Part shown: positions 16,895-26,345 of the stretch, piece by piece
Layout of the letters: every line of letters begins with the position of its first letter
How positions within the stretch are numbered: position 1 is the first letter of the stretch
Source: Granulicatella sp. WM01
GTDB taxonomy: Bacteria; Bacillota; Bacilli; Lactobacillales; Aerococcaceae
Length of the DNA: 62,017 bases
Assembly (NCBI RefSeq): GCF_004570605.1
Contig: NZ_SPPB01000004.1
Location: forward strand, 1-62,017
Direction: 5' to 3'
Position numbers and translations under genes: made by a program
Notes under the pieces: generated by a model
The model's input: the letters and a program-made list of their open reading frames with translations, nothing else
Database searches by the model: none
What the model was told of the DNA's origin: nothing

Positions 16895-18265
16895 ATGGGA
16901 AACTATGCGATTATATTGGCGGCAGGTAAGGGGACACGAATGAAGTCATCCTTATATAAAGTCATGCATAAAGTATGTGGAAAAGCGATGGTTGAGCATG
17001 TTATTAGCCATGTTGAAAAAGTAGGCATGGATAATATTGTGACGATTGTTGGCTGTGGAGCAGATGCAGTACAAGAACTATTGCAAGAACGTTCTGAATA
17101 TGCTTTACAAACGGAACAATTAGGAACAGGGCATGCAGTAAAACAAGCTAAATCACTTCTAGGAGATAAAAAAGGGACAACACTTGTGATTTGTGGAGAT
17201 ACTCCATTAATTACAGAGGAAACCATTCAATCGGTCATGACACATCACCAAGAGAGTGGCGCTAAAGCAACCATTTTAACGGCTTATGCAAATAATCCTA
17301 GTGGATATGGTAGAGTAGTTCGCAATCAAGAGGGATTTGTTGAAAAAATTGTAGAGCATAAAGATGCTAATCAAGAAGAATTACTCATTCAAGAAATTAA
17401 TACAGGAACCTATGTTTTCGATAATGAAGCATTGTTTGAAACACTAGAAAAAGTAACGAATGATAATGCTCAAGGGGAGTATTATTTACCAGATGTCATT
17501 GAAATTCTTAAACAAGAGGGGCATACAGTGTCTGCTTTCCAAATGAAAGATATTGAAGAAAGTTTAGGCGTTAATGATAGAGTAGCATTAGCACAAGCTG
17601 AGCGCTTAATGCGACAACGCATTAACACGTACCATATGCAACAAGGTGTGAGTTTGATTGACCCAAGTTCAACTTACATTGATAGTGATGTCGTTATTGG
17701 TGAAGATACTATTATTGAACCTAATGTGTTGATAAAAGGAAAGAGTATTATTGGAAAACAATGTTTTATCGGAATGGGATCTGAAATTGTTGATACGATT
17801 ATTGGCAATCAGGTCAATGTACGTTCATCATGTTTAGAGCAGTCAACTATTGATTCTGGAGTGGATATTGGTCCTATGGCACATATTCGTCCTAATTCGG
17901 TTTTAGGCAGTCATGTGCATGTTGGAAATTTTGTGGAAATCAAAAATTCAATAATCGGTTCAGAAACTAAAATGGGTCATTTAACTTATATAGGAGATGC
18001 TGTTTTAGGTGAAAGAATTAATGTAGGGTGTGGTACTATTGTTGTCAATTATGATGGAAAAAATAAACATCGTTCAACAATTGGATCAGATAGTTTTATT
18101 GGCTGCAATGCTAACCTTGTTTCACCCGTTCACATTGGTAATGGAGCTTTTATTGCAGCCGGATCTACTATTACGCAAGATGTTCCAGACGATGCACTAG
18201 CGATTGCACGTAGTAGACAAGAAAATAAGTTACATTATGTAGAGAAGTTACCTCATAAAAAATAA
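16895..18265 (+). CDS. glmU: bifunctional N-acetylglucosamine-1-phosphate uridyltransferase / glucosamine-1-phosphate acetyltransferase
   Basis: The 456-residue protein starts with the nucleotidyltransferase motif [11 protein letters not shown], includes QLGTGHAV and CGDTPL, and after about residue 250 turns into a left-handed beta-helix of hexapeptide repeats ([28 protein letters not shown]) with [16 protein letters not shown] and NYDGKNKH of the acetyltransferase site. It makes UDP-GlcNAc for peptidoglycan and wall polymers. The start follows AGGAGAGGAG. glmU-prs is a standard pair in Firmicutes. Confidence 0.96.
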   Translation: MGNYAIILAAGKGTRMKSSLYKVMHKVCGKAMVEHVISHVEKVGMDNIVTIVGCGADAVQELLQERSEYALQTEQLGTGHAVKQAKSLLGDKKGTTLVICGDTPLITEETIQSVMTHHQESGAKATILTAYANNPSGYGRVVRNQEGFVEKIVEHKDANQEELLIQEINTGTYVFDNEALFETLEKVTNDNAQGEYYLPDVIEILKQEGHTVSAFQMKDIEESLGVNDRVALAQAERLMRQRINTYHMQQGVSLIDPSSTYIDSDVVIGEDTIIEPNVLIKGKSIIGKQCFIGMGSEIVDTIIGNQVNVRSSCLEQSTIDSGVDIGPMAHIRPNSVLGSHVHVGNFVEIKNSIIGSETKMGHLTYIGDAVLGERINVGCGTIVVNYDGKNKHRSTIGSDSFIGCNANLVSPVHIGNGAFIAAGSTITQDVPDDALAIARSRQENKLHYVEKLPHKK

Positions 18266-18357
18266 TTTAATAAATTTACAGTAAAGACTGGAAAAAAAGG
18301 CTAAATAGGAGTATGATATTACTATAAAAAAATGATAGCTATTTGGAGGAATTTATA

Positions 18358-19341
18358 ATGGGGCAATGCTCAGATTCGAATTTTAAAATTTTTTCATTGA
18401 GTTCAAATAGACCACTTGCTGAAAAAATTGCAGAGTCACTTGGCGTAAAACTAGGAGAAATTACAGTTTCACATTTTAGTGATGGTGAAATTAAAATCAA
18501 TATTGATGAAAGTATTCGTGGAGGGCATGTGTATGTTGTACAATCAACGTCACATCCAGTCAATGATAATTTGATGGAATTATTAATTATGATTGATGCT
18601 TTAAGAAGAGCGAGTGCTAAAACAATTAATGTTGTGATGCCGTATTACGGTTATGCTAGACAAGAGCGTAAAGCACAATCTCGTGAACCAATCACAGCTA
18701 AATTGGTTGCAAATATGATTGTTCAAGCTGGAGCAGATAGAGTTTTAACTTTAGATTTGCATGCAGCACAAATCCAAGGATTTTTTGATATTCCAGTTGA
18801 TCATTTATTTGGAGCACCTTTATTGGCGAATTATTTCTTAGAAAGACCAGAAACATTTAATGATGTTGTGGTTGTTTCTCCAGATCATGGTGGTGTAACA
18901 CGTGCTAGAAAATTAGCTGAGTTTTTACATGCACCTTTAGCTATAATTGATAAACGACGTCCTAAGGCTAACGTTGCTGAAGTTATGAATATTATTGGCA
19001 ATGTTGAAGGCAAAACATGTATTGTGATTGATGATATGATTGACACAGCAGGTACAATTACATTGGGCGCAAAAGCCTTATTAGAAGTAGGTGGGGCAAA
19101 AGAAGTGTATGTGTGCTGTACACACGCTATTTTATCAGGTCCAGCAGTTGAACGATTAAATCAATCAGTTATTAAACAAGTTATTGTCACAGATTCTATT
19201 CAATTACCAGAAGAAAAACGTAGTGATAAAATTGTTACGGTGTCTGTAGGTCAATTAATGGGAGAGGCCATTAAACGCATTCACGAAAACAAATCTGTTA
19301 GCCCATTATTTAATAAAACTTTTGACAATACAAAAGAGTAA
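18358..19341 (+). CDS. prs: ribose-phosphate pyrophosphokinase
   Basis: The 327-residue enzyme carries [16 protein letters not shown] (ATP binding), [16 protein letters not shown], and the PRPP-binding loop [14 protein letters not shown]. It makes PRPP from ribose-5-phosphate and ATP for nucleotide, histidine and tryptophan synthesis. The ATG at 18358 follows TTGGAGGAATTTATA; the in-frame TTG at 18343 lies at the ribosome site itself and is not used. It is followed by a strong terminator. Confidence 0.96.
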   Translation: MGQCSDSNFKIFSLSSNRPLAEKIAESLGVKLGEITVSHFSDGEIKINIDESIRGGHVYVVQSTSHPVNDNLMELLIMIDALRRASAKTINVVMPYYGYARQERKAQSREPITAKLVANMIVQAGADRVLTLDLHAAQIQGFFDIPVDHLFGAPLLANYFLERPETFNDVVVVSPDHGGVTRARKLAEFLHAPLAIIDKRRPKANVAEVMNIIGNVEGKTCIVIDDMIDTAGTITLGAKALLEVGGAKEVYVCCTHAILSGPAVERLNQSVIKQVIVTDSIQLPEEKRSDKIVTVSVGQLMGEAIKRIHENKSVSPLFNKTFDNTKE

Positions 19342-19362
19342 CATTTATATTATAAACAAGCA

Positions 19363-19402
19363 AAAAGCAAGAAAATATTGGATATGTTTTCTTGCTTTTT
19401 TT
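19363..19402 (+). terminator. terminator of glmU-prs
   Basis: AAAAAGCAAGAAAA pairs with TTTTCTTGCTTTTT across a loop of about ten bases, followed by further T. It closes the glmU-prs unit. Confidence 0.88.
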
Positions 19403-19837
19403 AGTTTGATGTCAACTATTTAAAACTTTTGTATAAAAGTGATGGCTTGTATTTATGAGGATACATAAAAATGAATGGATTTGATGACTTGTCAGATAAA
19501 AATGTACTTATTTTTCATTTTAGAGTGTCATGTAAATAGTATAAAATACTTAATATATAATGTTTAATAGAAATTATCTAGTCATTAAACATGTTTATTG
19601 TCTGATATGATATTAAAGAGTAGCATTCATTTATGCAAGCTGTTTAGATAGAAAAAAGATAAATCATTGTCAATAGAATTGGCAATATGAGATATAATAT
19701 GCACTATATTTAGGTGTTAAAACAATAAGAGTTTTTATTTAAAAATAAAATTATATAAAAATTGTGTTTATCGTATGTTATTTGAGATAGTTGTGCTATA
19801 ATACACTCAGAATAAATAAAATTAGAGAGGTACTGAC
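19403..19837. other. promoter region of the polyamine cluster
   Basis: About 435 AT-rich bases without a gene. Near the end an extended -10 element (TGC-TATAAT, TATAAT at 19797-19802) lies 35 bases before the speD start. No clear -35, operator or riboswitch is seen. Confidence 0.5.
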
Positions 19838-20650
19838 GTGGCAGACAAGTTAAAATTGTATGGGTTTAATAACTTAACCAAAAATTTAAGTTTTAACATT
19901 TATGATGTTTGTTATGCAGAAACTGCAAAAGAACATAAAGAGTATTTAGAATATATTGATGAACAATATAATTCAACAAGATTGACGAACATTTTATTAG
20001 ATGTTACTCAAATGATTGGGGCAAGTGTGCTGAATATTTCTAAGCAAGATTATGATCCACAAGGTGCCTCTGTTAACATTTTAATTGCAGAAGAAGCATT
20101 GGCACAAAAAGATATTGACCCATCGTGCAATCAAGGGAAGTTGTTTTTTGAAACAGAAGATGTGCCTGAAATTATTCACGCACATTTGGATAAAAGTCAT
20201 GTAAATGTACATACATTTCCAGAATATCACCCAGATAATGCTATTTCAACGTTTCGAGTAGATATTGATGTGTCAACATGTGGTGAAATTTCGCCGTTAA
20301 AAACGTTGAATTATTTAATCGGCAGCTTCGATTCGGATATTATAACAATGGATTATCGTGTACGAGGATTTACACGTGACTTGAATGGGAATAAACATTT
20401 TAATGATCAGAGATTTTATACTATCCAAGATTTTATTGATGAAGAAACATTAAAACGTTACGAAACGGTAGATGTTAATGTGTATGGTTCAAACATTTAC
20501 CATACGAAAATGATGTTAAAAGATATTGATGTACAAAATTATTTGTTTAAAAAAGATGTGTCATCATTATCATTAAAAAAACAAGAAACTATTCAGCAGG
20601 CATTGAGAAATGAAATGACTGAAATTTTTAGTGGAATGAATATTTTTTAA
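19838..20650 (+). CDS. speD: S-adenosylmethionine decarboxylase proenzyme (E. coli type)
   Basis: The 270-residue protein is of the long bacterial class (E. coli SpeD is about 264 residues). HLDKSHVNVHTFPEYHP holds the self-cleavage site, with Ser120 expected to become the pyruvoyl group of the alpha chain. It makes decarboxylated AdoMet, the aminopropyl donor for SpeE. The GTG start follows AGAGAGGT. It is the first gene of the polyamine cluster, 19 bases from speA. This class is unusual in lactic acid bacteria, which often lack spermidine synthesis, so transfer is possible. Confidence 0.92.
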   Translation: MADKLKLYGFNNLTKNLSFNIYDVCYAETAKEHKEYLEYIDEQYNSTRLTNILLDVTQMIGASVLNISKQDYDPQGASVNILIAEEALAQKDIDPSCNQGKLFFETEDVPEIIHAHLDKSHVNVHTFPEYHPDNAISTFRVDIDVSTCGEISPLKTLNYLIGSFDSDIITMDYRVRGFTRDLNGNKHFNDQRFYTIQDFIDEETLKRYETVDVNVYGSNIYHTKMMLKDIDVQNYLFKKDVSSLSLKKQETIQQALRNEMTEIFSGMNIF

Positions 20651-20669
20651 TTATCAAGGAGGGATACCA

Positions 20670-22121
20670 TTGGTTGAATATACACAACATGATGCACCAT
20701 TAGTGGATGCCATGAAAAAACATATTAAAAAAAGAACAGTGAGATTTGATGTACCTGGTCATAAAGGGGGACGTAATGATAAGGAATATCGAGAGTTTGT
20801 AGGCGAAAAAGTGATGACTTTAGACGTTAACTCAATGAAGCCACTAGATAATTTAGCGCATCCAACTTCAGTGATTAAAGATGCTCAAGTATTAGCTGCA
20901 CAGGCTTTTGGTGGGCATGAAAGTTATTTTATGGTAAGTGGAACAACCGGTGCAGTACAAGCCATGATTATGTCAACTTGTAAAGCAGGGGATAAAATCA
21001 TTATGCCTAGAAATGTGCATCGTAGTGCGATTAATGCATTGGTTATTTGTGGTGCAATTCCAGTTTATATTAATCCAGGAACGAATGATAGACTAGGGAT
21101 TTCATTAGGAATGTCTACTAAAGAAGTTAAGCAAGCAATTTTAGATAACCCTGATGCAAAAGCGATTTTAGTTAATAATCCAACGTATTATGGAATTTGT
21201 TCTCATTTAGAAGAGATTGTCAAACTAGCACATGAGCATGATATGTATGTTTTAGTTGATGAAGCACATGGGTGTCACTTTTATTTTGGTGAAAATATGC
21301 CGATTACAGCTATGGCTGCTGGAGCGGATATGGCTGCCATTAGTATGCATAAGACAGGCGGTTCTTTAACACAAAGCTCAATTTTATTGAGTGGGGAACG
21401 AATTAATGCTGATTATGTCCGACAAGTCATTAATTTAACGCAAACAACAAGTGCCTCTTATTTATTGATGTCATCTTTGGACGCAACACGTAAAAATTTA
21501 GCTTTACACGGAAAAGAGATTTATCGTAAGACAGTTGAGTTAGCAGAATATGCACGTGAGGAAATTAATAAAATTGGTGGATATTATGCATATAGCCATG
21601 AATTAGTAAATGGAGATACAGTTTATAATTTTGATACAACTAAACTATCTATTTATACACGTGATATTGGTTTAACAGGTATTGAAGTATATGATATTTT
21701 GCGAGATGAATATAATATTCAAATTGAATTTGGTGATTTAGGAAATATTTTAGCGATTATTTCTGCTGGAGATAGAGGTCTTGAAATTGAGCGTTTAATT
21801 TCAGCGTTAAAAGAAATTAAACGATTATACGCTAAAGATCCTAGTGGAATGTTTGATCATGAATATATTGTACCAAAAGTGGTTTTACCTCCTCAAACGG
21901 CTTTTTATGCTAAGAAAAAATCGTATGTTTTAGATGAAGCTATTGGAAAAATAAGTGGAGATTTTGTTATGGCATACCCACCAGGAATTCCTGTTTTAGC
22001 TGCTGGAGAGGAAATAACAGAAGAAATTGTTCAGTATATTCGTTATGCTAAAGAAAAAGGCTGCTTATTGACAGGAACAGAAGATATGAATATGGAGCAT
22101 ATTAATGTTGTTGAAATGTAA
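20670..22121 (+). CDS. speA: arginine decarboxylase (Orn/Lys/Arg decarboxylase class-I, short SpeA type)
   Basis: The 483-residue PLP enzyme has the fold-I site SMHKTGGSLTQ (Lys228 forms the Schiff base), DEAHG at 197-201 and VSGTTGAVQA. It lacks the N-terminal wing domain of the large acid-induced decarboxylases, like SpeA of Bacillus subtilis. Arginine specificity is inferred from the neighbouring agmatinase; lysine or ornithine use cannot be excluded from sequence alone. The start is TTG after AAGGAGGG. Confidence 0.88.
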   Translation: MVEYTQHDAPLVDAMKKHIKKRTVRFDVPGHKGGRNDKEYREFVGEKVMTLDVNSMKPLDNLAHPTSVIKDAQVLAAQAFGGHESYFMVSGTTGAVQAMIMSTCKAGDKIIMPRNVHRSAINALVICGAIPVYINPGTNDRLGISLGMSTKEVKQAILDNPDAKAILVNNPTYYGICSHLEEIVKLAHEHDMYVLVDEAHGCHFYFGENMPITAMAAGADMAAISMHKTGGSLTQSSILLSGERINADYVRQVINLTQTTSASYLLMSSLDATRKNLALHGKEIYRKTVELAEYAREEINKIGGYYAYSHELVNGDTVYNFDTTKLSIYTRDIGLTGIEVYDILRDEYNIQIEFGDLGNILAIISAGDRGLEIERLISALKEIKRLYAKDPSGMFDHEYIVPKVVLPPQTAFYAKKKSYVLDEAIGKISGDFVMAYPPGIPVLAAGEEITEEIVQYIRYAKEKGCLLTGTEDMNMEHINVVEM

Positions 22122-22397
22122 TGGTTTTAAATAGTCTGTGGTATATAATCAATCTAGTTTTTATTGGATAGGCAGTATAATACCAGATTTGAAAAAGGCT
22201 TATGGATATGGCAAGATATTTTGTTTAGTATGCACATCACATCAAATAGGTTGATTAAAAAAGAGGTGTGCAGGATTTTATTGTCATCATATTCTTGCAC
22301 AATAGTAATGGGCTGGATTGATATATGGGTAAAGGACTATGAATGCATCTAACTAAAATAAAACCAATAATGAATGAAATTAGAAAAGGAGAAGAAT
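22122..22397. other. 276-base gap inside the polyamine cluster
   Basis: No intact gene. The longest frame (62 codons from 22164) has no ribosome site. Another frame has several short stop-free runs that could be remains of a decayed gene. An inverted repeat GTGCAGGA/TTCTTGCAC spans about 22267-22300. It may also carry an internal promoter for speE. Confidence 0.4.
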
Positions 22398-23246
22398 ATG
22401 GAACTTTGGTATACAGAAGAACACACACCAGAAGTGAGATTTTCGATTAAAGTCAATCGTCAATTAGTAAGTAAAAAAAGCGCTTTTCAACAAATTGACG
22501 TATTTGAATCAAAAGAGTTCGGACGTTTCTTAACTTTAGATGGGTATATGATGGTTACAGAAAAAGATGAATTTATTTATCACGAAATGATTACGCATGT
22601 ACCTATGGCGGTCAATCCACAAATCAAAAGAGTGTTAGTCATTGGTGCAGGAGATGGAGGTACTATTCGTGAGTTGACGAAGTATGATACAATTGAGCAT
22701 ATTGACATGGTTGAGATTGATCAAGAGGTTGTAGAGATTTCTAAACAATATTTGCCACATACAGCGCATAAACTAGATGATGAACGTGTACATATTTATT
22801 ATGAAGATGGACTTAAATTTGTACGTCGTTTTGAAAATGAATATGATTTAATTATTGTGGACTCAACTGATCCATTCGGTCCTGGAGAAGATTTATTTAC
22901 ACGAGAATTTTATGGAAATTGTTATAATGCATTGAATGCAGACGGTATTTTAATTAACCAGCATGAAAGTCCTTTTTATGCTCAAGATGCAGATGCTATG
23001 GTCAATGCACATGCACAATTAAAAGCAACATTTCCTGTTTCACAAGTGTATCAATTTCATTTGCCAACGTATCCTTCGGGACATTGGTTATTTGGATTTG
23101 CTTCCAAACGATTTGATGCACTTAAAGACATTCAAGTGGATACATGGAAACAATTAAAATTACCAACAAAATATTATAATACGGAATTACATTGTGGTGC
23201 ATTTGCATTACCAAATTACGTAAAGGAGTTATTAGATAATGAATAA
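22398..23246 (+). CDS. speE: spermidine synthase (polyamine aminopropyltransferase)
   Basis: The 282-residue protein shows VLVIGAGDGGTIRELTKY (motif I with the GGGDG-type loop), VEIDQEVVEISKQYLP, and VDSTDPFGPGEDLFTREFY with the catalytic aspartate. It transfers an aminopropyl group from decarboxylated AdoMet to putrescine. The ATG at 22398 follows AAAAGGAGAAG; the in-frame ATG at 22374 is upstream of that site. Its end overlaps speB by eight bases. Confidence 0.94.
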   Translation: MELWYTEEHTPEVRFSIKVNRQLVSKKSAFQQIDVFESKEFGRFLTLDGYMMVTEKDEFIYHEMITHVPMAVNPQIKRVLVIGAGDGGTIRELTKYDTIEHIDMVEIDQEVVEISKQYLPHTAHKLDDERVHIYYEDGLKFVRRFENEYDLIIVDSTDPFGPGEDLFTREFYGNCYNALNADGILINQHESPFYAQDADAMVNAHAQLKATFPVSQVYQFHLPTYPSGHWLFGFASKRFDALKDIQVDTWKQLKLPTKYYNTELHCGAFALPNYVKELLDNE

Positions 23247-24087
23247 AAATGTGCATACTTTTATTGGGTGCGATGCAGAATATACAGAAAGTAAAATGGT
23301 TATCTTCGGAGCACCGTATGATAGCACAACATCATTTAGACCGGGAACGCGATTTGCCAGTACAGCTATTCGTAACGAAAGTTTTGGAATTGAAACATAC
23401 AGTCCTTATCAAGATAAAGATTTAGAAGATATTAACGTATTTGATGCAGGAGATATTGAATTGCCATTTGGTAATACTTCTAAAACATTAGACATGTTAG
23501 GAGATACTGTGCGACAAATTGTAGATGATGGAAAATTTCCATTAATGATTGGTGGGGAACATTCCATTACAGCTGGTCCAGTAAAAGTTATGTTGGAAAA
23601 ATATCCTGATTTACATATTATTCAATTTGATGCACATACAGATTTGCGTGATGAATATTTAGGTGTGAAAGAATCACATGCTAGCGTTATTAAGCGTTGC
23701 TGGGACATGCTTGGAGATGGACGCATTTTTCAGTTTGGTATTCGTAGTGGACAACGTGAGGAATTTGAGTGGGCAAAAGAACACACACATTTACAAAAAT
23801 TCAATTTTGATGGATTGGAAGATGTCATTGAACAATTAAAGGGAAAACCAGTCTATTTTACACTAGATTTAGATGTATTAGATCCATCTGAATTTCCTGG
23901 AACAGGAACACCAGAAGCAGGTGGTGTTCGCTTTATGGAATTATTACGTGCTATTGAAAAGATTAGTGTGTTAAATATTGTTGCAGCTGATATGAATGAA
24001 CTATGTCCATTATATGATCAGTCTGGGCAATCTACTGCTTTAGCATGTAAACTGTTACGTGAAATTATGCTATATTTTTATAAATAA
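23239..24087 (+). CDS. speB: agmatinase (ureohydrolase family)
   Basis: The 282-residue enzyme contains the dimanganese motifs GGEHSITAGP, QFDAHTDLRDEYLG and FTLDLDVLDPSEFPGTGTPEAGG. It hydrolyses agmatine to putrescine and urea. Overlap with speE and the decarboxylase upstream make agmatine the likely substrate rather than arginine. The ribosome site GTAAAGGAG lies in the end of speE. Confidence 0.93.
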   Translation: MNKNVHTFIGCDAEYTESKMVIFGAPYDSTTSFRPGTRFASTAIRNESFGIETYSPYQDKDLEDINVFDAGDIELPFGNTSKTLDMLGDTVRQIVDDGKFPLMIGGEHSITAGPVKVMLEKYPDLHIIQFDAHTDLRDEYLGVKESHASVIKRCWDMLGDGRIFQFGIRSGQREEFEWAKEHTHLQKFNFDGLEDVIEQLKGKPVYFTLDLDVLDPSEFPGTGTPEAGGVRFMELLRAIEKISVLNIVAADMNELCPLYDQSGQSTALACKLLREIMLYFYK

Positions 24088-24118
24088 AAATTGCTGATTA
24101 TTAGGAGAGCGAAAGATA

Positions 24119-24328
24119 TGGGAATTTAAAGTAGTTCATGAACGTTTAGGGAATATTAAGGATACTGTTGAATGTAAAAATTGTCATAATTATGTTAAAA
24201 GTAGGAAGAAAATTCACGTTATTTTTATACCATTATTTGTAACTAGTATGTAGTATTATTTAGCATGTCCTATTTGTTCATTAGGTTATGAAATTTCAAA
24301 AGAAGAAGCAGAAAAAATAACTAATTAG
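24119..24328 (+). pseudogene. decayed zinc-ribbon protein gene
   Basis: One frame reads WEFKVVHERLGNIKDTVECKNCHNY, continues KKIHVIFIPLF, meets TAG at 24251-24253 and goes on YYLACPICSLGYEISKEEAEKITN to a TAG at 24326-24328. The two CxxC pairs, the FFIPLF-type middle and the KEE tail match small zinc-ribbon proteins (zinc_ribbon_15 type). The ATG at 24118 with a good GGAG site is one base out of frame and runs into TAA at once. So the gene has a start-side frameshift and an internal stop. Confidence 0.7.
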
Positions 24329-24368
24329 CATTAATTTATTCTAGTTAGTCATGAAAAGGAGAATGATA

Positions 24369-25580
24369 ATGGCAAGAGCTTTAATTATTGGTGCGGGTGG
24401 CGTATCTAATGTGGTGTGCCACAAATGTGCACAAAATTCAGAAGTGTTTGAAGAATTTATGATTGCAAGTCGTACAAAATCAAAATGTGATGCAATTAAA
24501 GAAACAATTGAATCAGGTATTTATGCGGGACGTTCAAAGATTACAACTGCACAAGTTGATGCAGATAACGTTGAGGAATTAGTGGCACTTATTCGTGATT
24601 ATAAACCAGAAATCGTTATTAATGTGGCTTTACCATATCAAGATTTATCTATTATGGATGCGTGTTTAGAAACAGGTGTTCACTATGTAGATACGGCAAA
24701 CTATGAACCAGAGGATACTGCTAAATTTGAATACAGTTGGCAATGGGCTTATCGTGAAAAATTTGAAAAAGCAGGATTAACAGCATTATTAGGTTCAGGG
24801 TTTGATCCAGGTGTGACAGGTGTGTTTTCTGCCTATGCACAAAAGCATTACTTTGACGAAATTCATACAATTGATATTTTAGACTGTAATGGTGGAGATC
24901 ATGGGTATCCATTTGCAACAAATTTTAACCCAGAAATTAATATTCGTGAAGTTACCGCTAATGGACGTTATTGGGAAAATGGACAATGGATTGAAACAAA
25001 ACCAATGGAAATTAAACGTGAATATCATTTTGATGGTGTAGGTCAAAAAGATATGTATTTACTGTATCATGAAGAATTAGAATCTTTGGCATTAAATATT
25101 AAAGGATTGAAACGTATTCGTTTCTTTATGACATTTGGACAAAGTTATTTAACTCATTTACAAGTATTAGAAAATGTTGGGCTAACAGGAATTGAACCAA
25201 TTATGTATGAAGGAAAAGAAATTGTACCATTACAATTTTTAAAAGCCTTATTACCTGATCCGGCTAGTTTAGGACCACGAACAGTAGGAAAAACAAATAT
25301 AGGAAATATTTTCCGTGGAATCAAAGATGGAAAAGAAGTATCTTATTATGTGTATAACATTTGCGATCATCAAGAATGTTATCAAGAAGTAAAATCACAA
25401 GCAATTTCTTATACAACAGGTGTTCCAGCAATGATTGGTGCTGCCATGATTTTGACTGGTAAATGGAATAAAGCGGGTGTTTACAATATTGAAGAATTTG
25501 ATCCAGATCCATTTATGGATGCTTTAAATGAATTTGGGTTACCTTGGAAAGAAAACTTTAATCCAATATTTGTAGACTAA
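24369..25580 (+). CDS. carboxynorspermidine/carboxyspermidine dehydrogenase-like protein (saccharopine dehydrogenase family)
   Basis: The 403-residue protein begins ARALIIGAGGVSNVVCHKC, the NADP-binding loop of the Lys1/CASDH group, and contains YVDTANYEPEDTAKFEYSWQWAY, GSGFDPGVTGVF and DCNGGDHGYPFATNFNPEINIRE, all typical of carboxynorspermidine dehydrogenase. That enzyme condenses a diamine with aspartate semialdehyde and reduces the imine. Its usual partner, carboxynorspermidine decarboxylase (nspC), is not next to it or elsewhere in the window. The ATG at 24369 is chosen because the ribosome site AAAAGGAG lies seven bases before it. Confidence 0.85.
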   Translation: MARALIIGAGGVSNVVCHKCAQNSEVFEEFMIASRTKSKCDAIKETIESGIYAGRSKITTAQVDADNVEELVALIRDYKPEIVINVALPYQDLSIMDACLETGVHYVDTANYEPEDTAKFEYSWQWAYREKFEKAGLTALLGSGFDPGVTGVFSAYAQKHYFDEIHTIDILDCNGGDHGYPFATNFNPEINIREVTANGRYWENGQWIETKPMEIKREYHFDGVGQKDMYLLYHEELESLALNIKGLKRIRFFMTFGQSYLTHLQVLENVGLTGIEPIMYEGKEIVPLQFLKALLPDPASLGPRTVGKTNIGNIFRGIKDGKEVSYYVYNICDHQECYQEVKSQAISYTTGVPAMIGAAMILTGKWNKAGVYNIEEFDPDPFMDALNEFGLPWKENFNPIFVD

Positions 25581-25584
25581 CGAC

Positions 25585-25621
25585 AAAAGGAGAGTGAGTC
25601 AATAGACTTACTTTTCTTTTT
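25585..25621 (+). terminator. terminator of the polyamine cluster
   Basis: AAAAGGAGAGTGAGTC pairs with GACTTACTTTTCTTTT across a four-base loop with a few mismatches, and TTTTTG follows. It closes the transcript right before the VanZ-like gene. Confidence 0.75.
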
Positions 25622-25641
25622 GTTACTAGGAGGTGAGTGTT

Positions 25642-26229
25642 TTGAAGAAGAAATGTAATTATGTAGAGATTGGATTATGGTGTATATTATTGATTGTATG
25701 TTATTTAGCTTATAGATATATATTATATGATTATCTTTTACGTACTATTTTCTTTAGCTACAGTCATATTATTTATGTACATGTCATTGCTATTTTTATT
25801 TTAACGTACTTATCTCGTGTATGCTTGTTTATTATTCAATACAAGTACATTAAACATATTCATGTTTTTTATTTAAAATGGATATATTTTATCGTACTTA
25901 TTTATATTTTGTTTTTCAAAACTATTGGTTTACAAGGCTATGAACTTGATCCATTATCATTTTTGTGGGAAATCCAAAATGGGAGTATTTCGTATCCAGT
26001 AATGAATATTCTATGTTTTATACCTATTGGATTTATGATTAAGCAAATGAAAAAACAGTGGATTTATATTATATTAGGATTATTGCTCATTGAAACGGTG
26101 CAATATACTGGACATCTAGGTATATTTGATTTTGGAGATTGCATAACCAATTTTATAGGAATATTGATAGGTTATGGATTTAGTCAATTAAAAATATATC
26201 AAACCATAACATCGAACTACATTCGTTAA
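25642..26229 (+). CDS. VanZ-like membrane protein
   Basis: The 195-residue protein is highly hydrophobic with five or six helices. NILCFIPIGFMI and the C-terminal ETVQYTGHLGIFDFGDCITNFIGILIGYGF are the VanZ-family signature. Members are linked to teicoplanin resistance in some strains but most have no known role; resistance should not be inferred. The TTG at 25642 is seven bases after AGGAGGT and is preferred to the GTG at 25633. A terminator follows. Confidence 0.8.
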   Translation: MKKKCNYVEIGLWCILLIVCYLAYRYILYDYLLRTIFFSYSHIIYVHVIAIFILTYLSRVCLFIIQYKYIKHIHVFYLKWIYFIVLIYILFFKTIGLQGYELDPLSFLWEIQNGSISYPVMNILCFIPIGFMIKQMKKQWIYIILGLLLIETVQYTGHLGIFDFGDCITNFIGILIGYGFSQLKIYQTITSNYIR

Positions 26230-26230
26230 A

Positions 26231-26260
26231 AACAGAGGAATAAAATACCTCTGTTTTTTT
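26231..26260 (+). terminator. terminator of the VanZ-like gene
   Basis: AACAGAGG pairs with CCTCTGTT over a nine-base loop, then a run of T. Confidence 0.85.
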
Positions 26261-26345
26261 ATTATGTCTACAATGTTCGTTAAAAATATGTTAAAATAGT
26301 AATAGGGATAGGGATGTTTTTTTAATCTAATTATAGGAGTGACTT

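Noticed and set aside
22164-22352. 62-codon open frame between speA and speE
   Set aside because: No ribosome site and no recognisable protein features; likely chance in a non-coding or decayed stretch.
25642-26229. Glycopeptide resistance from the VanZ-like gene
   Set aside because: No vanHAX-type genes are present and VanZ-like proteins are widespread without resistance.
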